Shown: one piece after another, positions 15,143 to 22,910 of the stretch
Layout of the letters: every line of letters starts with the position of its first letter
How positions within the stretch are numbered: position 1 is the stretch's first letter
Assembly (NCBI RefSeq): GCF_021531815.1
Contig: NZ_JADYUM010000019.1
Span: 1 to 47,920 of the forward strand
Length of the DNA: 47,920 bases
Direction: 5' to 3'
DNA from: Pseudoflavonifractor phocaeensis
GTDB taxonomy: Bacteria > Bacillota > Clostridia > Oscillospirales > Oscillospiraceae
Position numbers and translations under genes: made by a program
Notes under the pieces: model-generated
Databases searched by the model: none
The model's input: only the letters and a program-made list of their open reading frames with translations
Told to the model about the DNA's origin: nothing

Positions 15143-15171
15143 TTGACAAAGCCCCCGCACTCTTGTACAAT
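15143..15171 (+). promoter_or_regulatory. Strong promoter for the sialic acid transport/catabolism operon
   Basis: Consensus TTGACA (15143-15148), a 17-base spacer and TACAAT (15166-15171), about 60 bases before the solute-binding protein ATG. Confidence 0.85.
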
Positions 15172-15231
15172 TTGACTATACAGCAAACCCCGGCAACGCG
15201 AAATTTTATCAAAAATAAGGAGGAACAAAAC

Positions 15232-16593
15232 ATGAAAAGAATTCTTGCTCTTGCTCTGGCCGCGGTCATGACGCTTGGGCTGACCGCCTGCGGCGGCGGC
15301 AGCAAGCCCGCCAGCAGCGCCGGCAACTCCGGCAGCTCCGCCGCTGCCTCCACCAGCCAGCCTGCCGCTTCCGGCGACGCCACGGAGATCTCCCTGTGGA
15401 CCTATCCCATCGGCGGCTGGGGCGATGAGAAGCAGGTCAACGAGCTGACCGCCGCCTTCCAGGCCGCCACCGGCATCAAGGTCAACGTGGAGTATCTGGC
15501 TTACGCTGACGGCGACGACAAGGTCAACTCCGCCATCACCGCCGGCAAGGCCCCCGACCTGGTCATGGAAGGTCCCGAGCGTCTGGTTGCCAACTGGGGC
15601 GCCAAGGGCTACATGGTGGACCTGTCCGACATGCTGGACGCCACCGACAAGCAGGAGATCCAGGAGTCCGTCCTGAACGCCTGCACCAACGCTGAGGGCG
15701 CCGTCTATGAGTACCCCCTGGTCATGACCGCCCACTGCATGGCCATCAACCTGAACGCCTTCAAGGAGGCCGGCGCCGACCAGTATCTGGACCTGGAGAA
15801 CCACACCTGGACCACCGAGAACTTCATCAAGGCCGTTGAGGCCCTGTACGCCAAGTACGGCGACACCGTGGCCGCTGTCTACTGCGCCGGCCAGGGCGGC
15901 GACCAGGGCACCCGCGCTCTGATCAACAACATGTACGGCGGCACCTTCACCACTGCCGACCACACCGCTTACACCTGGGATGACGCCGCCAACATCAAGG
16001 CTCTGGAGCAGCTGAAGGGCATGGACGGCATCGCCTTCGACGCCTCCCTGGCCGGCGGCGACGAGATCGCCAAGTTCTACCAGGGCATCCTGAAGATGGG
16101 CTTCTGCTGGAACATCGCCCAGCAGCTCAACCCCAACGCCGCTGACACCGGCGCCGGCAAGACCATCTCCGGCGACGACATCGTCTTCATGAGCTTCCCC
16201 TCCGAGACCGGCGAGTCCAAGCTGTGCGGCGGTATCTGGGGCTTCGGCATCTTCGATAACGGCGACTCCGCCAAGATCGACGCCGCCAAGCAGTTCATCA
16301 AGTACATGTGCGACTCCGCCAACACTGCTGACGCTGTCAAGACTGCCAACTACTTCGCCGTCCGCGATACCGCCGAGGGCGCCGACCTGACCGGTATCTG
16401 GGCCGACAACGAGATCATGGCCGAGTACACCAAGCTGATGCCTTACCTGGGCGACTACTATCAGGTCACCTCCGGTTGGGCCCAGGCCCGTACCTCCTGG
16501 TGGAACATGCTCCAGGACATCGGCGAGGGCGCCGACGTCACCGAGACCGTGACCACCTTCATGAATGAGGCCAACGCCGCTGCCGCCGGCTGA
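15232..16593 (+). CDS. ABC transporter sugar-binding lipoprotein (family 1), probable sialic acid/amino sugar
   Basis: ATG 15232 has AAGGAGG upstream and opens a lipoprotein signal peptide: KR, hydrophobic core, lipobox LTAC with Cys about residue 20, then a Gly/Ser/Ala-rich linker to about residue 50. The mature domain has the family-1 solute-binding pattern (EISLWTYP, GIKVNVEYLAY, KAPDLVMEG). The lipid-anchored protein would capture substrate outside the membrane and deliver it to the two permeases that follow. Catabolic genes downstream (nanA, nagB, nagA) point to sialic acid or an amino sugar. Codon use is strongly biased, as in highly expressed genes. A large hairpin separates it from the permease genes. 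Confidence 0.92.
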   Translation: MKRILALALAAVMTLGLTACGGGSKPASSAGNSGSSAAASTSQPAASGDATEISLWTYPIGGWGDEKQVNELTAAFQAATGIKVNVEYLAYADGDDKVNSAITAGKAPDLVMEGPERLVANWGAKGYMVDLSDMLDATDKQEIQESVLNACTNAEGAVYEYPLVMTAHCMAINLNAFKEAGADQYLDLENHTWTTENFIKAVEALYAKYGDTVAAVYCAGQGGDQGTRALINNMYGGTFTTADHTAYTWDDAANIKALEQLKGMDGIAFDASLAGGDEIAKFYQGILKMGFCWNIAQQLNPNAADTGAGKTISGDDIVFMSFPSETGESKLCGGIWGFGIFDNGDSAKIDAAKQFIKYMCDSANTADAVKTANYFAVRDTAEGADLTGIWADNEIMAEYTKLMPYLGDYYQVTSGWAQARTSWWNMLQDIGEGADVTETVTTFMNEANAAAAG

Positions 16594-16621
16594 TCGATCC
16601 ATAAGTTATCAACACTCGCAT

Positions 16622-16679
16622 AAAGAGGGATAGCGCGCCCCCTCCCCGCGACGCGCGGGGAGGGGGCGTGTTCCTCTTT
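16622..16679 (+). promoter_or_regulatory. Long intercistronic stem-loop between binding protein and permeases
   Basis: A 15-bp GC stem with an ACG loop (16636-16650/16654-16668) is enclosed by a second pairing (AAAGAGG at 16622-16628, CCTCTTT at 16673-16679). It lacks a clean T-run, so partial termination or 3'-end protection is likely, giving more binding protein than permease as in malE-malF type operons. Confidence 0.75.
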
Positions 16680-16761
16680 CCGGAGAGAGACGCCCGGCTG
16701 CGGCCCACGACCCCAGCCCGTATCTTCCTCCGACATGATTCTGAGAGAGGGGAGACTTATT

Positions 16762-17676
16762 TTGGCTAAACAGCCTAAGTCCACAATGAGCCGGGCTCTG
16801 GTACGGCGTGAGACCATTTCCGGCTACCTGTTCCTGCTGCCAATCCTGATCTTCTTCGTCGGCTTCGTCATCATCCCCATGGTCATCTGCATCGTCAACA
16901 GCCTGACGGACGCCAACATGAACACCCAGGGGCTGGGCAACTTTGTGGGCCTGACCAATTTCATCGACTTGTGGAAGGACAAGACTTTCCGCGAAGCCCT
17001 GTGGAACACCTTCGTCATCGTGATCGTCAGCGTGCCCGCTGTGTGCGCCTTTTCCCTGTGGGTGTCTTCCGCCATCTACAAGCTCAACGGAAAGCTGCTG
17101 TCCGCCTTCCGCTGCATCTTCTATCTGCCCGTGGTCACCGGCTCCGTGGCCGTCACCGTGGTGTGGAAGTGGATGTACGACAACTACACCGGCGTGTTCA
17201 ACTATGTTCTGAAAAGCGCCGGACTCATTGAAAAGAACATCAACTGGCTGGGCGATCCCAAGTACGCCCTGGGCTGTATCATCCTGATCCTGTTCACCAC
17301 CTCCGTGGGCCAGCCCATCGTGCTGTACGTCTCCGCCCTGGGCAATGTGGACCAGTCTCTGGTGGAGGCCGCCCAGGTGGATGGCGCCACCAACTTCCAG
17401 GTCTTCTGGAAGATCAAGTGGCCCCAGATGATGCCCACCACCCTGTACATCCTGGTCATCACCACCATCAATTCCTTCCAGTGCTTCGCGCTGATCCAGC
17501 TGCTGACCCAGGGCGGCTCCGGCACCAACACGGTGATGTACTACATCTACTACACCGCCTTCAAGCTGACGGAAAAGGCCGGCCACTTCGGCTACGCCAA
17601 CGCCATGGGCGTGATCCTGGCCATCTTCATCGGCCTGCTGTCCGCGCTCCAGTTCAAGCTGGCCAAGGAAAAGTAA
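16762..17676 (+). CDS. ABC sugar transporter permease (MalF-type)
   Basis: TTG 16762 is chosen for its AGAGGGGAG site; the ATG at 16735 has none. The 304-residue protein has about six membrane helices and the binding-protein-dependent permease EAA loop (EAAQVDGATNFQVFWKIKWP), which docks the ATPase. It starts after the intercistronic hairpin and is followed 15 bases later by its partner permease. No ATPase gene lies inside the operon; the MsmX-like ATPase at 21705 is the likely energiser. Substrate is inferred from the operon. Confidence 0.92.
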   Translation: MAKQPKSTMSRALVRRETISGYLFLLPILIFFVGFVIIPMVICIVNSLTDANMNTQGLGNFVGLTNFIDLWKDKTFREALWNTFVIVIVSVPAVCAFSLWVSSAIYKLNGKLLSAFRCIFYLPVVTGSVAVTVVWKWMYDNYTGVFNYVLKSAGLIEKNINWLGDPKYALGCIILILFTTSVGQPIVLYVSALGNVDQSLVEAAQVDGATNFQVFWKIKWPQMMPTTLYILVITTINSFQCFALIQLLTQGGSGTNTVMYYIYYTAFKLTEKAGHFGYANAMGVILAIFIGLLSALQFKLAKEK

Positions 17677-17691
17677 GGGGGGAGGATGAAT

Positions 17692-18576
17692 ATGAATCTT
17701 ACGTCGAACCGTTCCAGGGCTTATAAAGTTCTCAGCATGATCATTCTGTTTGTCCTCGCTTTCCTGTTCCTGTTCCCCTTGTACTGGATCGTCACCGGCG
17801 CCTTCAAAACCAGCCAGGACATTTACAGCACCACCCCCGTGTTTTGGCCCTCCCAGTGGACCATGGCCAATTTCGCAAAACTGTTTGACCGCCGCTCCGC
17901 TCCCCTGTTCCAGTTGGGCGCTCTGGTGGGACCCACCGTGCCCGGCGCCATCCGCTGGCTGGTGAACACCGTCTTCATGGCGGTGGCCGCCATGGTCCTC
18001 ACCTGCCTCACCGCCTCCATGGCCGGCTATGCCCTGGCCAAGAAGCGCTTTGTGGGCCGGACCCTACTGTTTTCCCTGATCGTATGCGCCATGGCCCTGC
18101 CCAAGCAGGTCATCCTGATCCCCCTGCTGAAAGAGATGTCGGCGCTGCATCTGTATGACACCCTCTGGGCAGTCATCTTCCCCACCGTGGGCTGGCCCTT
18201 CGGCGTGTTCCTGATGAAGCAGTTCTCCGAGGGCATCCCCGGCGAGATCCTGGAGGCCGCCCGGGTGGACGGCGCCAGCGAGGCCAGGACCTTCTTCTCC
18301 ATCGTCCTGCCCATGGTCAAGCCGGGCGTGGGCGCGCTGGCCATCTTCACCTTCATCAACAGCTGGAACGACTACTTCATGCAGTTGGTCATGCTGGCCA
18401 GCAGCTCCAACTACACCATCTCTCTGGGCATCGCCACCATGCAGGCCGAGACCTCCATCGATATGGGCCTGCTCATGGCAGGCGCTGCCCTGGCAGCCAT
18501 CCCCATTATCCTTGTGTTCCTGGTATTCCAGAAGTACTTCACCCAGGGCATCACCATGGGTGCCGTCAAGGGTTAA
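17692..18576 (+). CDS. ABC sugar transporter permease (MalG-type)
   Basis: ATG 17692 sits 6 bases from GGAGG, whereas ATG 17686 directly abuts it. The 294-residue protein has an N-terminal membrane segment, an enlarged periplasm-facing loop and the EAA loop EAARVDGASEARTFFSIVLP, with the C-terminal QKYFTQGITMGAVKG ending typical of MalG/CUT1 permeases. It forms the membrane channel with the preceding permease. nanA follows 70 bases downstream. Confidence 0.92.
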   Translation: MNLTSNRSRAYKVLSMIILFVLAFLFLFPLYWIVTGAFKTSQDIYSTTPVFWPSQWTMANFAKLFDRRSAPLFQLGALVGPTVPGAIRWLVNTVFMAVAAMVLTCLTASMAGYALAKKRFVGRTLLFSLIVCAMALPKQVILIPLLKEMSALHLYDTLWAVIFPTVGWPFGVFLMKQFSEGIPGEILEAARVDGASEARTFFSIVLPMVKPGVGALAIFTFINSWNDYFMQLVMLASSSNYTISLGIATMQAETSIDMGLLMAGAALAAIPIILVFLVFQKYFTQGITMGAVKG

Positions 18577-18646
18577 GCGGCTCCAGCCACATCCGGCTTT
18601 CCAAAGCAAATTTATCACATTTTATTGAGTTAGGAGATTGATTGTA

Positions 18647-19564
18647 ATGGATATTAAAAAGTTTCAGGGTGTGATCCCCGCGTTCTACGCCTGCTATGAC
18701 CAGCAGGGCAATATTTCTCCCGAGGGTACCCGCGCTCTGGTCCGTCACCTGGCCGACAAGGGCGTCCGCGGCCTGTACGTGGGCGGCTCCTCCGGCGAGT
18801 GCATCTATCAGAGCGTGGAGGAGCGCAAGGTGGTCCTGGAGAACGTGATGGCCGAGGCCAAGGGCCGCGATCTGACCATCATCGCCCATGTGGCCTGCAA
18901 CAACACCAAGGACAGCCAGGAGCTGGCCGCCCACGCCGAGAGCCTGGGTGTGGACGCCATCGCCTCCATCCCCCCCATCTACTTCCACCTGCCCCCCTAC
19001 GGCATCGCCCAGTACTGGAACGACATCTCCGCCGCCGCCCCCAACACCGACTTCATCATCTACAACATTCCCCAGCTGGCCGGCGTGGCCCTGACCATCC
19101 CCCTGCTCCAGGAGATGCTGAAGAACCCCCGGGTCATCGGCGTCAAGAACTCCTCCATGCCCACCCAGGACATCCAGATGTGGAAGGATGAGGGTGGCGA
19201 GAACTTCGTGGTCATGAACGGCCCCGACGAGCAGTTCATCTCCGGCCTGGCCATGGGCGCCACCGGCGGCATCGGCGGCACCTACGCCGTCATGCCCGAG
19301 CTGTTCCTGAAGGTTTGGGACCTGTTCCACCAGGGCAAGATGGCCGAGGCCGCCAAGATCCAGAACGAGATCTGCCGCATCATCTACAAGCTGTGCTCTG
19401 CCCATGGCAACCTGTACGCCGTGATGAAGGAAGTCATCAAGCAGCAGTACGGCCTGGACATGGGCGGCGTCCGCGCTCCCCTGGCCAACCTGATCGAGTC
19501 CGACAAGGCCGTGGTGGACGCCTGCTCCAAGCAGATCCAGGACGCCATCGCCAAGTACTGCTGA
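18647..19564 (+). CDS. nanA: N-acetylneuraminate lyase
   Basis: A 305-residue member of the DHDPS/NAL class I aldolase family. It has the carboxylate-binding GGSSGE, catalytic Tyr139 in IIYNIP, and the Schiff-base Lys167 in GVKNSS. It should split Neu5Ac into ManNAc and pyruvate in the cytoplasm. The ATG at 18647 follows TAGGAG. Position between the transporter and nagB/nagA supports sialate lyase over dihydrodipicolinate synthase, which it resembles in fold. The GSSGE form in place of the E. coli GSTGE is a minor variation. Specificity is inferred from context. Confidence 0.88.
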   Translation: MDIKKFQGVIPAFYACYDQQGNISPEGTRALVRHLADKGVRGLYVGGSSGECIYQSVEERKVVLENVMAEAKGRDLTIIAHVACNNTKDSQELAAHAESLGVDAIASIPPIYFHLPPYGIAQYWNDISAAAPNTDFIIYNIPQLAGVALTIPLLQEMLKNPRVIGVKNSSMPTQDIQMWKDEGGENFVVMNGPDEQFISGLAMGATGGIGGTYAVMPELFLKVWDLFHQGKMAEAAKIQNEICRIIYKLCSAHGNLYAVMKEVIKQQYGLDMGGVRAPLANLIESDKAVVDACSKQIQDAIAKYC

Positions 19565-19580
19565 GGGGGAGGGTCTTTCC

Positions 19581-20333
19581 ATGCGCATCTATCTGACCGA
19601 AGATTATGACGCCATGAGCCGCCGCGCGGCCAACCTGATCTCCGCCGAGGTCATCCGGAAGCCCGACTGCGTGCTGGGTCTGGCCACCGGCTCCACCCCC
19701 GTGGGCACCTACAAGCAGCTGGCCACCTGGAATCAGCGGGGCGACTTCAGCTTCAAGGAAGTCCGCTCCGTCAACCTGGACGAGTACAAGGGTCTGGCCC
19801 CCACCCACGACCAGAGCTACCGCTACTTCATGCAGGACAATTTCTTTGATCACATCGACATCGACGTGAAGAACACCAACGTGCCAGACGGTCTGGCCGC
19901 CGACCCCGCCGCCGAGTGCGCCCGGTACGACGAGCTGGTCCGCTCCCTGGGCTATGCCGATCTCCAGCTGCTGGGCCTGGGCCGCAACGGCCACATCGGC
20001 TTCAACGAGCCCTGTGACCACTTTGTGAAAGAGACCCACGTGGTGGACCTGACCCAGAGCACCATTGACGCCAACGCCCGCTTCTTCGCCAGCGCCGATG
20101 ACGTGCCCCGCCAGGCCCTGACCATGGGCATCGGCTGCATCATGGCCGCCCGCCGGGTGCTGCTCATCGCCAGCGGCGCCGACAAGGCCGACGCGGTGTA
20201 CAACGCCTTCTGCGGCCCCATTACCCCCTACTGCCCCGCCTCCATCCTCCAGCTCCATGATGACGTGGTCCTGGTGGGCGACAAGGCCGCGCTGAGCAAG
20301 CTGATCGCCGCGGGGGTGCCCGTATGCGAGTAA
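19581..20333 (+). CDS. nagB: Glucosamine-6-phosphate deaminase
   Basis: A 250-residue protein with LGLATGSTPVGTY, NLDEYKGL and the active-site GLGRNGHIGFNEP, the same RNGHIGFNEP form as Bacillus NagB. It converts glucosamine-6-phosphate to fructose-6-phosphate and ammonia, feeding glycolysis. The length matches the short Bacillus-type enzymes, without the allosteric C-terminal part of E. coli NagB. It starts 16 bases after nanA and overlaps nagA by 10 bases, so both amino-sugar steps are coupled. Confidence 0.95.
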   Translation: MRIYLTEDYDAMSRRAANLISAEVIRKPDCVLGLATGSTPVGTYKQLATWNQRGDFSFKEVRSVNLDEYKGLAPTHDQSYRYFMQDNFFDHIDIDVKNTNVPDGLAADPAAECARYDELVRSLGYADLQLLGLGRNGHIGFNEPCDHFVKETHVVDLTQSTIDANARFFASADDVPRQALTMGIGCIMAARRVLLIASGADKADAVYNAFCGPITPYCPASILQLHDDVVLVGDKAALSKLIAAGVPVCE

Positions 20334-21454
20334 CCGGCGGCCAGGTATTTGACCTGGAAAAAGGCTTTGTGGCCCGTGACATCTGCACGGACGGCTCTCT
20401 GCTCACCGCTGCCAGCGGCGACGGTGAGGTCCTGGACGCCGCCGGATGCTACGTCATCCCCGGACTGGTGGACGTTCACTTCCACGGCTGCGTGGGCGAG
20501 GACTTCAGCGACGCCACCCCGGAGGGCCTGCAGCGCATCGCGGATTTTGAGCTGAGCCAGGGCGTCACCTATATCTGCCCTGCCGGCATGACCCTGCCTG
20601 AGGACCAACTGACCGCTATCTGCCGGAACACGGCGGCCCACCGGGCGAAAAACGCCGGCGGCGCGGAGGTGGTGGGCGCCCATCTGGAGGGGCCCTTCCT
20701 CTCCACCGCCAAAAAGGGCGCCCAGAACGGCGACTTCCTCCACGCCCCTGACGTGGCCATGCTCCGCCGCCTCCAGGCGGCCGCCGAAGGCTGCGTCAAG
20801 CTGGTCACCGTGGCTCCCGAGGAACCCAACGGCCTGGAGTTTGTAAAAGCCGCCACAGAGGACGGCATCCACGTCTCGGTGGGACACACCACGGCGGACT
20901 ATGACACGGCCAGCGCCGCCTTCGCCGCCGGGGCCGACCATGCCACCCACCTCTACAACGGCATGCCCTCCCTGCACCACCGCACCCCCGGCGTCATCGG
21001 CGCCGCCTTTGACGCCCCTCATGTGATGCCCGAGCTGATCTGCGACGGCGTCCATATCCACGGCAGCGTGGTCCGGCTCACCTTCCAGCTTTTCGGCAAA
21101 GAGCGGGTCATCCTGATCTCCGACTCCCTCCGGGCCACCGGCATGCCCGACGGTCAGTACCCCTTCGGCGGCCAGGAGATCGAGGTCCACGGCAACCGCG
21201 CCACCATCGTGGGCCACCCCGAGACGCTGGCCGGCTCCGTCACCAGTCTGATGGGCTGCCTGCGGCAGGCCGTGAAATTCGGCATCCCCCTGGCGGACGC
21301 GGTGCAGGCCTGCAGCTACAACCCCGCCCGGTCCATCGGCATCGAGGACCGGACCGGCAGCCTGGAGGAGGGCAAGGAAGCCAGCTTCGTCCTGCTGGAC
21401 CAGGATACTCTGGACATCCGCGCCATCGTGTTCAAGGGCGCACTGGTCAAATAA
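20324..21454 (+). CDS. nagA: N-acetylglucosamine-6-phosphate deacetylase
   Basis: A 376-residue amidohydrolase: GLVDVHFHG, metal-binding HLEGPFLS, VGHTTADYD, ATHLYNGMP and the catalytic Asp in LISDSL. It removes acetate from GlcNAc-6-phosphate to give glucosamine-6-phosphate for NagB. The ATG lies inside the end of nagB, indicating translational coupling. It is the last gene of the operon; no clear terminator follows before the msmX promoter. Confidence 0.95.
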   Translation: MRVTGGQVFDLEKGFVARDICTDGSLLTAASGDGEVLDAAGCYVIPGLVDVHFHGCVGEDFSDATPEGLQRIADFELSQGVTYICPAGMTLPEDQLTAICRNTAAHRAKNAGGAEVVGAHLEGPFLSTAKKGAQNGDFLHAPDVAMLRRLQAAAEGCVKLVTVAPEEPNGLEFVKAATEDGIHVSVGHTTADYDTASAAFAAGADHATHLYNGMPSLHHRTPGVIGAAFDAPHVMPELICDGVHIHGSVVRLTFQLFGKERVILISDSLRATGMPDGQYPFGGQEIEVHGNRATIVGHPETLAGSVTSLMGCLRQAVKFGIPLADAVQACSYNPARSIGIEDRTGSLEEGKEASFVLLDQDTLDIRAIVFKGALVK

Positions 21455-21495
21455 CCGTCTCGGTAAATATTGCCATATTAAGCGCCGTTTTTTCC

Positions 21496-21524
21496 TTGAA
21501 AACCGTTAATTTTCATGGTAAAAT
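21496..21524 (+). promoter_or_regulatory. Promoter for the MsmX-like ATPase gene
   Basis: TTGAAA (21496-21501), 17-base spacer, TAAAAT (21519-21524). It leaves an untranslated leader of about 175 bases containing an 8-bp hairpin (CCGCGGAG/CTCCGCGG, 21664-21686) just before the ribosome-binding site. Confidence 0.75.
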
Positions 21525-21704
21525 GGTAGTTAGCAATCTGCCCCCAATCTTAAATAGGCGCCGGCCGCTACTCCAACCTTATAGCGCGCCGGGAGCCATC
21601 AAAAAGGAGGAGACCAAGCCCGCCGGGCCGGCGGTACGGCAGTGTGGAGACCTGCCGCAACGTCCGCGGAGTTTCGCTCTCCGCGGGCAAGGGAGTTTTT
21701 GCGG

Positions 21705-22853
21705 ATGCTGAACTCCTACGGCTCTGTAAACATGGCAACTGTATCCCTGAAGAACGTAAAGAAGATCTATGACAACAAGGTGACCGCCGTCCACGACTTC
21801 AACCTGGAGATCGCCGACAAGGAATTCATCGTTCTGGTCGGTCCTTCCGGCTGCGGCAAGTCCACCACTCTGCGCATGATCGCCGGCCTGGAGGAGATCT
21901 CCGAGGGCGACCTGATCATCGGCGACAAGCGGATGAACGACGTGGAGCCCAAAGACCGTGATATTGCCATGGTCTTCCAGTCCTACGCTCTTTACCCCCA
22001 CATGACCGTGTATGAAAACATGGCCTTCGCCTTGAATCTCCGCCATTTCCCCAAGGATGAGATCGACCGCCGCGTCCGCGAGGCCGCCGAGATCCTGGAC
22101 ATCACCCAGTACCTGGACCGCAAGCCCAAGGCCCTGTCCGGCGGCCAGCGCCAGCGGGTGGCCATCGGCCGCGCCATCGTCCGTGAGCCTAAGGTCTTCC
22201 TGATGGACGAGCCTCTGTCCAACCTGGACGCCAAGCTGCGCAACCAGATGCGCGCCGAGATCATCAAGCTGCGCCAGCGCATCGACACCACCTTCGTCTA
22301 CGTCACCCACGACCAGACCGAGGCCATGACCCTGGGCGACCGCATCGTCATCATGAAGGACGGCTATATCCAGCAGATCGGCACTCCCCAGGAGGTCTTC
22401 AACTCCCCCGCCAACCTGTTTGTCGCCGGCTTCATCGGCTCTCCCCAGATGAACTTCTTCGACGGCAAGCTGGTGAAGGAGGCCAGCGGCTACTCCATCT
22501 CCGTCCATGGCGCCAAGATGGCTCTGGACGCTGGCATCCAGCAGCAGCTGGCTGACAAGGGCGTAAACAGCATGGACGTCACCATTGGCATCCGTCCCGA
22601 GCATGTCCATTTCGCCCCCGAGGGCGGCGACCACACCATCGCCGCACAGGTGGATGTCTCCGAGATGATGGGCAGCGAGATCTACCTCCACGTGAGCAGC
22701 AACAGCAAGGACATTGTCCTGCGCGTGCCCACCACCGAGCTGCCCGCCGAACACCGGGCCGGCATCCCCTACGGCACCCAGATCCGCTTTACCTTCCCCG
22801 CCGACCTTATCCACCTCTTTGACCCCAGCACTGAACAGAACCTGCTGGTATAA
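21705..22853 (+). CDS. msmX: Multi-sugar ABC transporter ATPase (MsmX/UgpC-like)
   Basis: ATG 21705 has AAGGGAG 9 bases upstream; the ATG at 21732, which matches the usual MATVSLKNVKK start of the family, has no such site, so nine extra residues are likely. The 382-residue protein has Walker A GPSGCGKST, signature LSGGQRQRVAIGRA, Walker B VFLMDEPLSNLDA, the switch His in THDQTEAMTLGD and a C-terminal TOBE/MalK-type regulatory domain. MsmX-type ATPases energise several CUT1 importers that lack their own ATPase. It would serve the sialic acid permeases upstream and perhaps others, which would explain its separate promoter. Confidence 0.93.
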   Translation: MLNSYGSVNMATVSLKNVKKIYDNKVTAVHDFNLEIADKEFIVLVGPSGCGKSTTLRMIAGLEEISEGDLIIGDKRMNDVEPKDRDIAMVFQSYALYPHMTVYENMAFALNLRHFPKDEIDRRVREAAEILDITQYLDRKPKALSGGQRQRVAIGRAIVREPKVFLMDEPLSNLDAKLRNQMRAEIIKLRQRIDTTFVYVTHDQTEAMTLGDRIVIMKDGYIQQIGTPQEVFNSPANLFVAGFIGSPQMNFFDGKLVKEASGYSISVHGAKMALDAGIQQQLADKGVNSMDVTIGIRPEHVHFAPEGGDHTIAAQVDVSEMMGSEIYLHVSSNSKDIVLRVPTTELPAEHRAGIPYGTQIRFTFPADLIHLFDPSTEQNLLV

Positions 22854-22859
22854 AAACTC

Positions 22860-22896
22860 AAAAAATGGGAACTGCCTTCGGCAGTTCCCATTTTTT
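22860..22896. terminator. Bidirectional terminator between msmX and clpC
   Basis: A long perfect stem (AAAAAATGGGAACTGCC against its complement) with a 3-base TTC loop supplies A-rich and T-rich flanks on both strands. It serves the two converging genes. Confidence 0.92.
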
Positions 22897-22910
22897 ATCC
22901 CTATTTTCCA

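Noticed and set aside
21732-22853. ATG 21732 as start of the MsmX-like ATPase
   Set aside because: It fits the family N-terminus, but no ribosome site precedes it, while ATG 21705 has AAGGGAG at good spacing.
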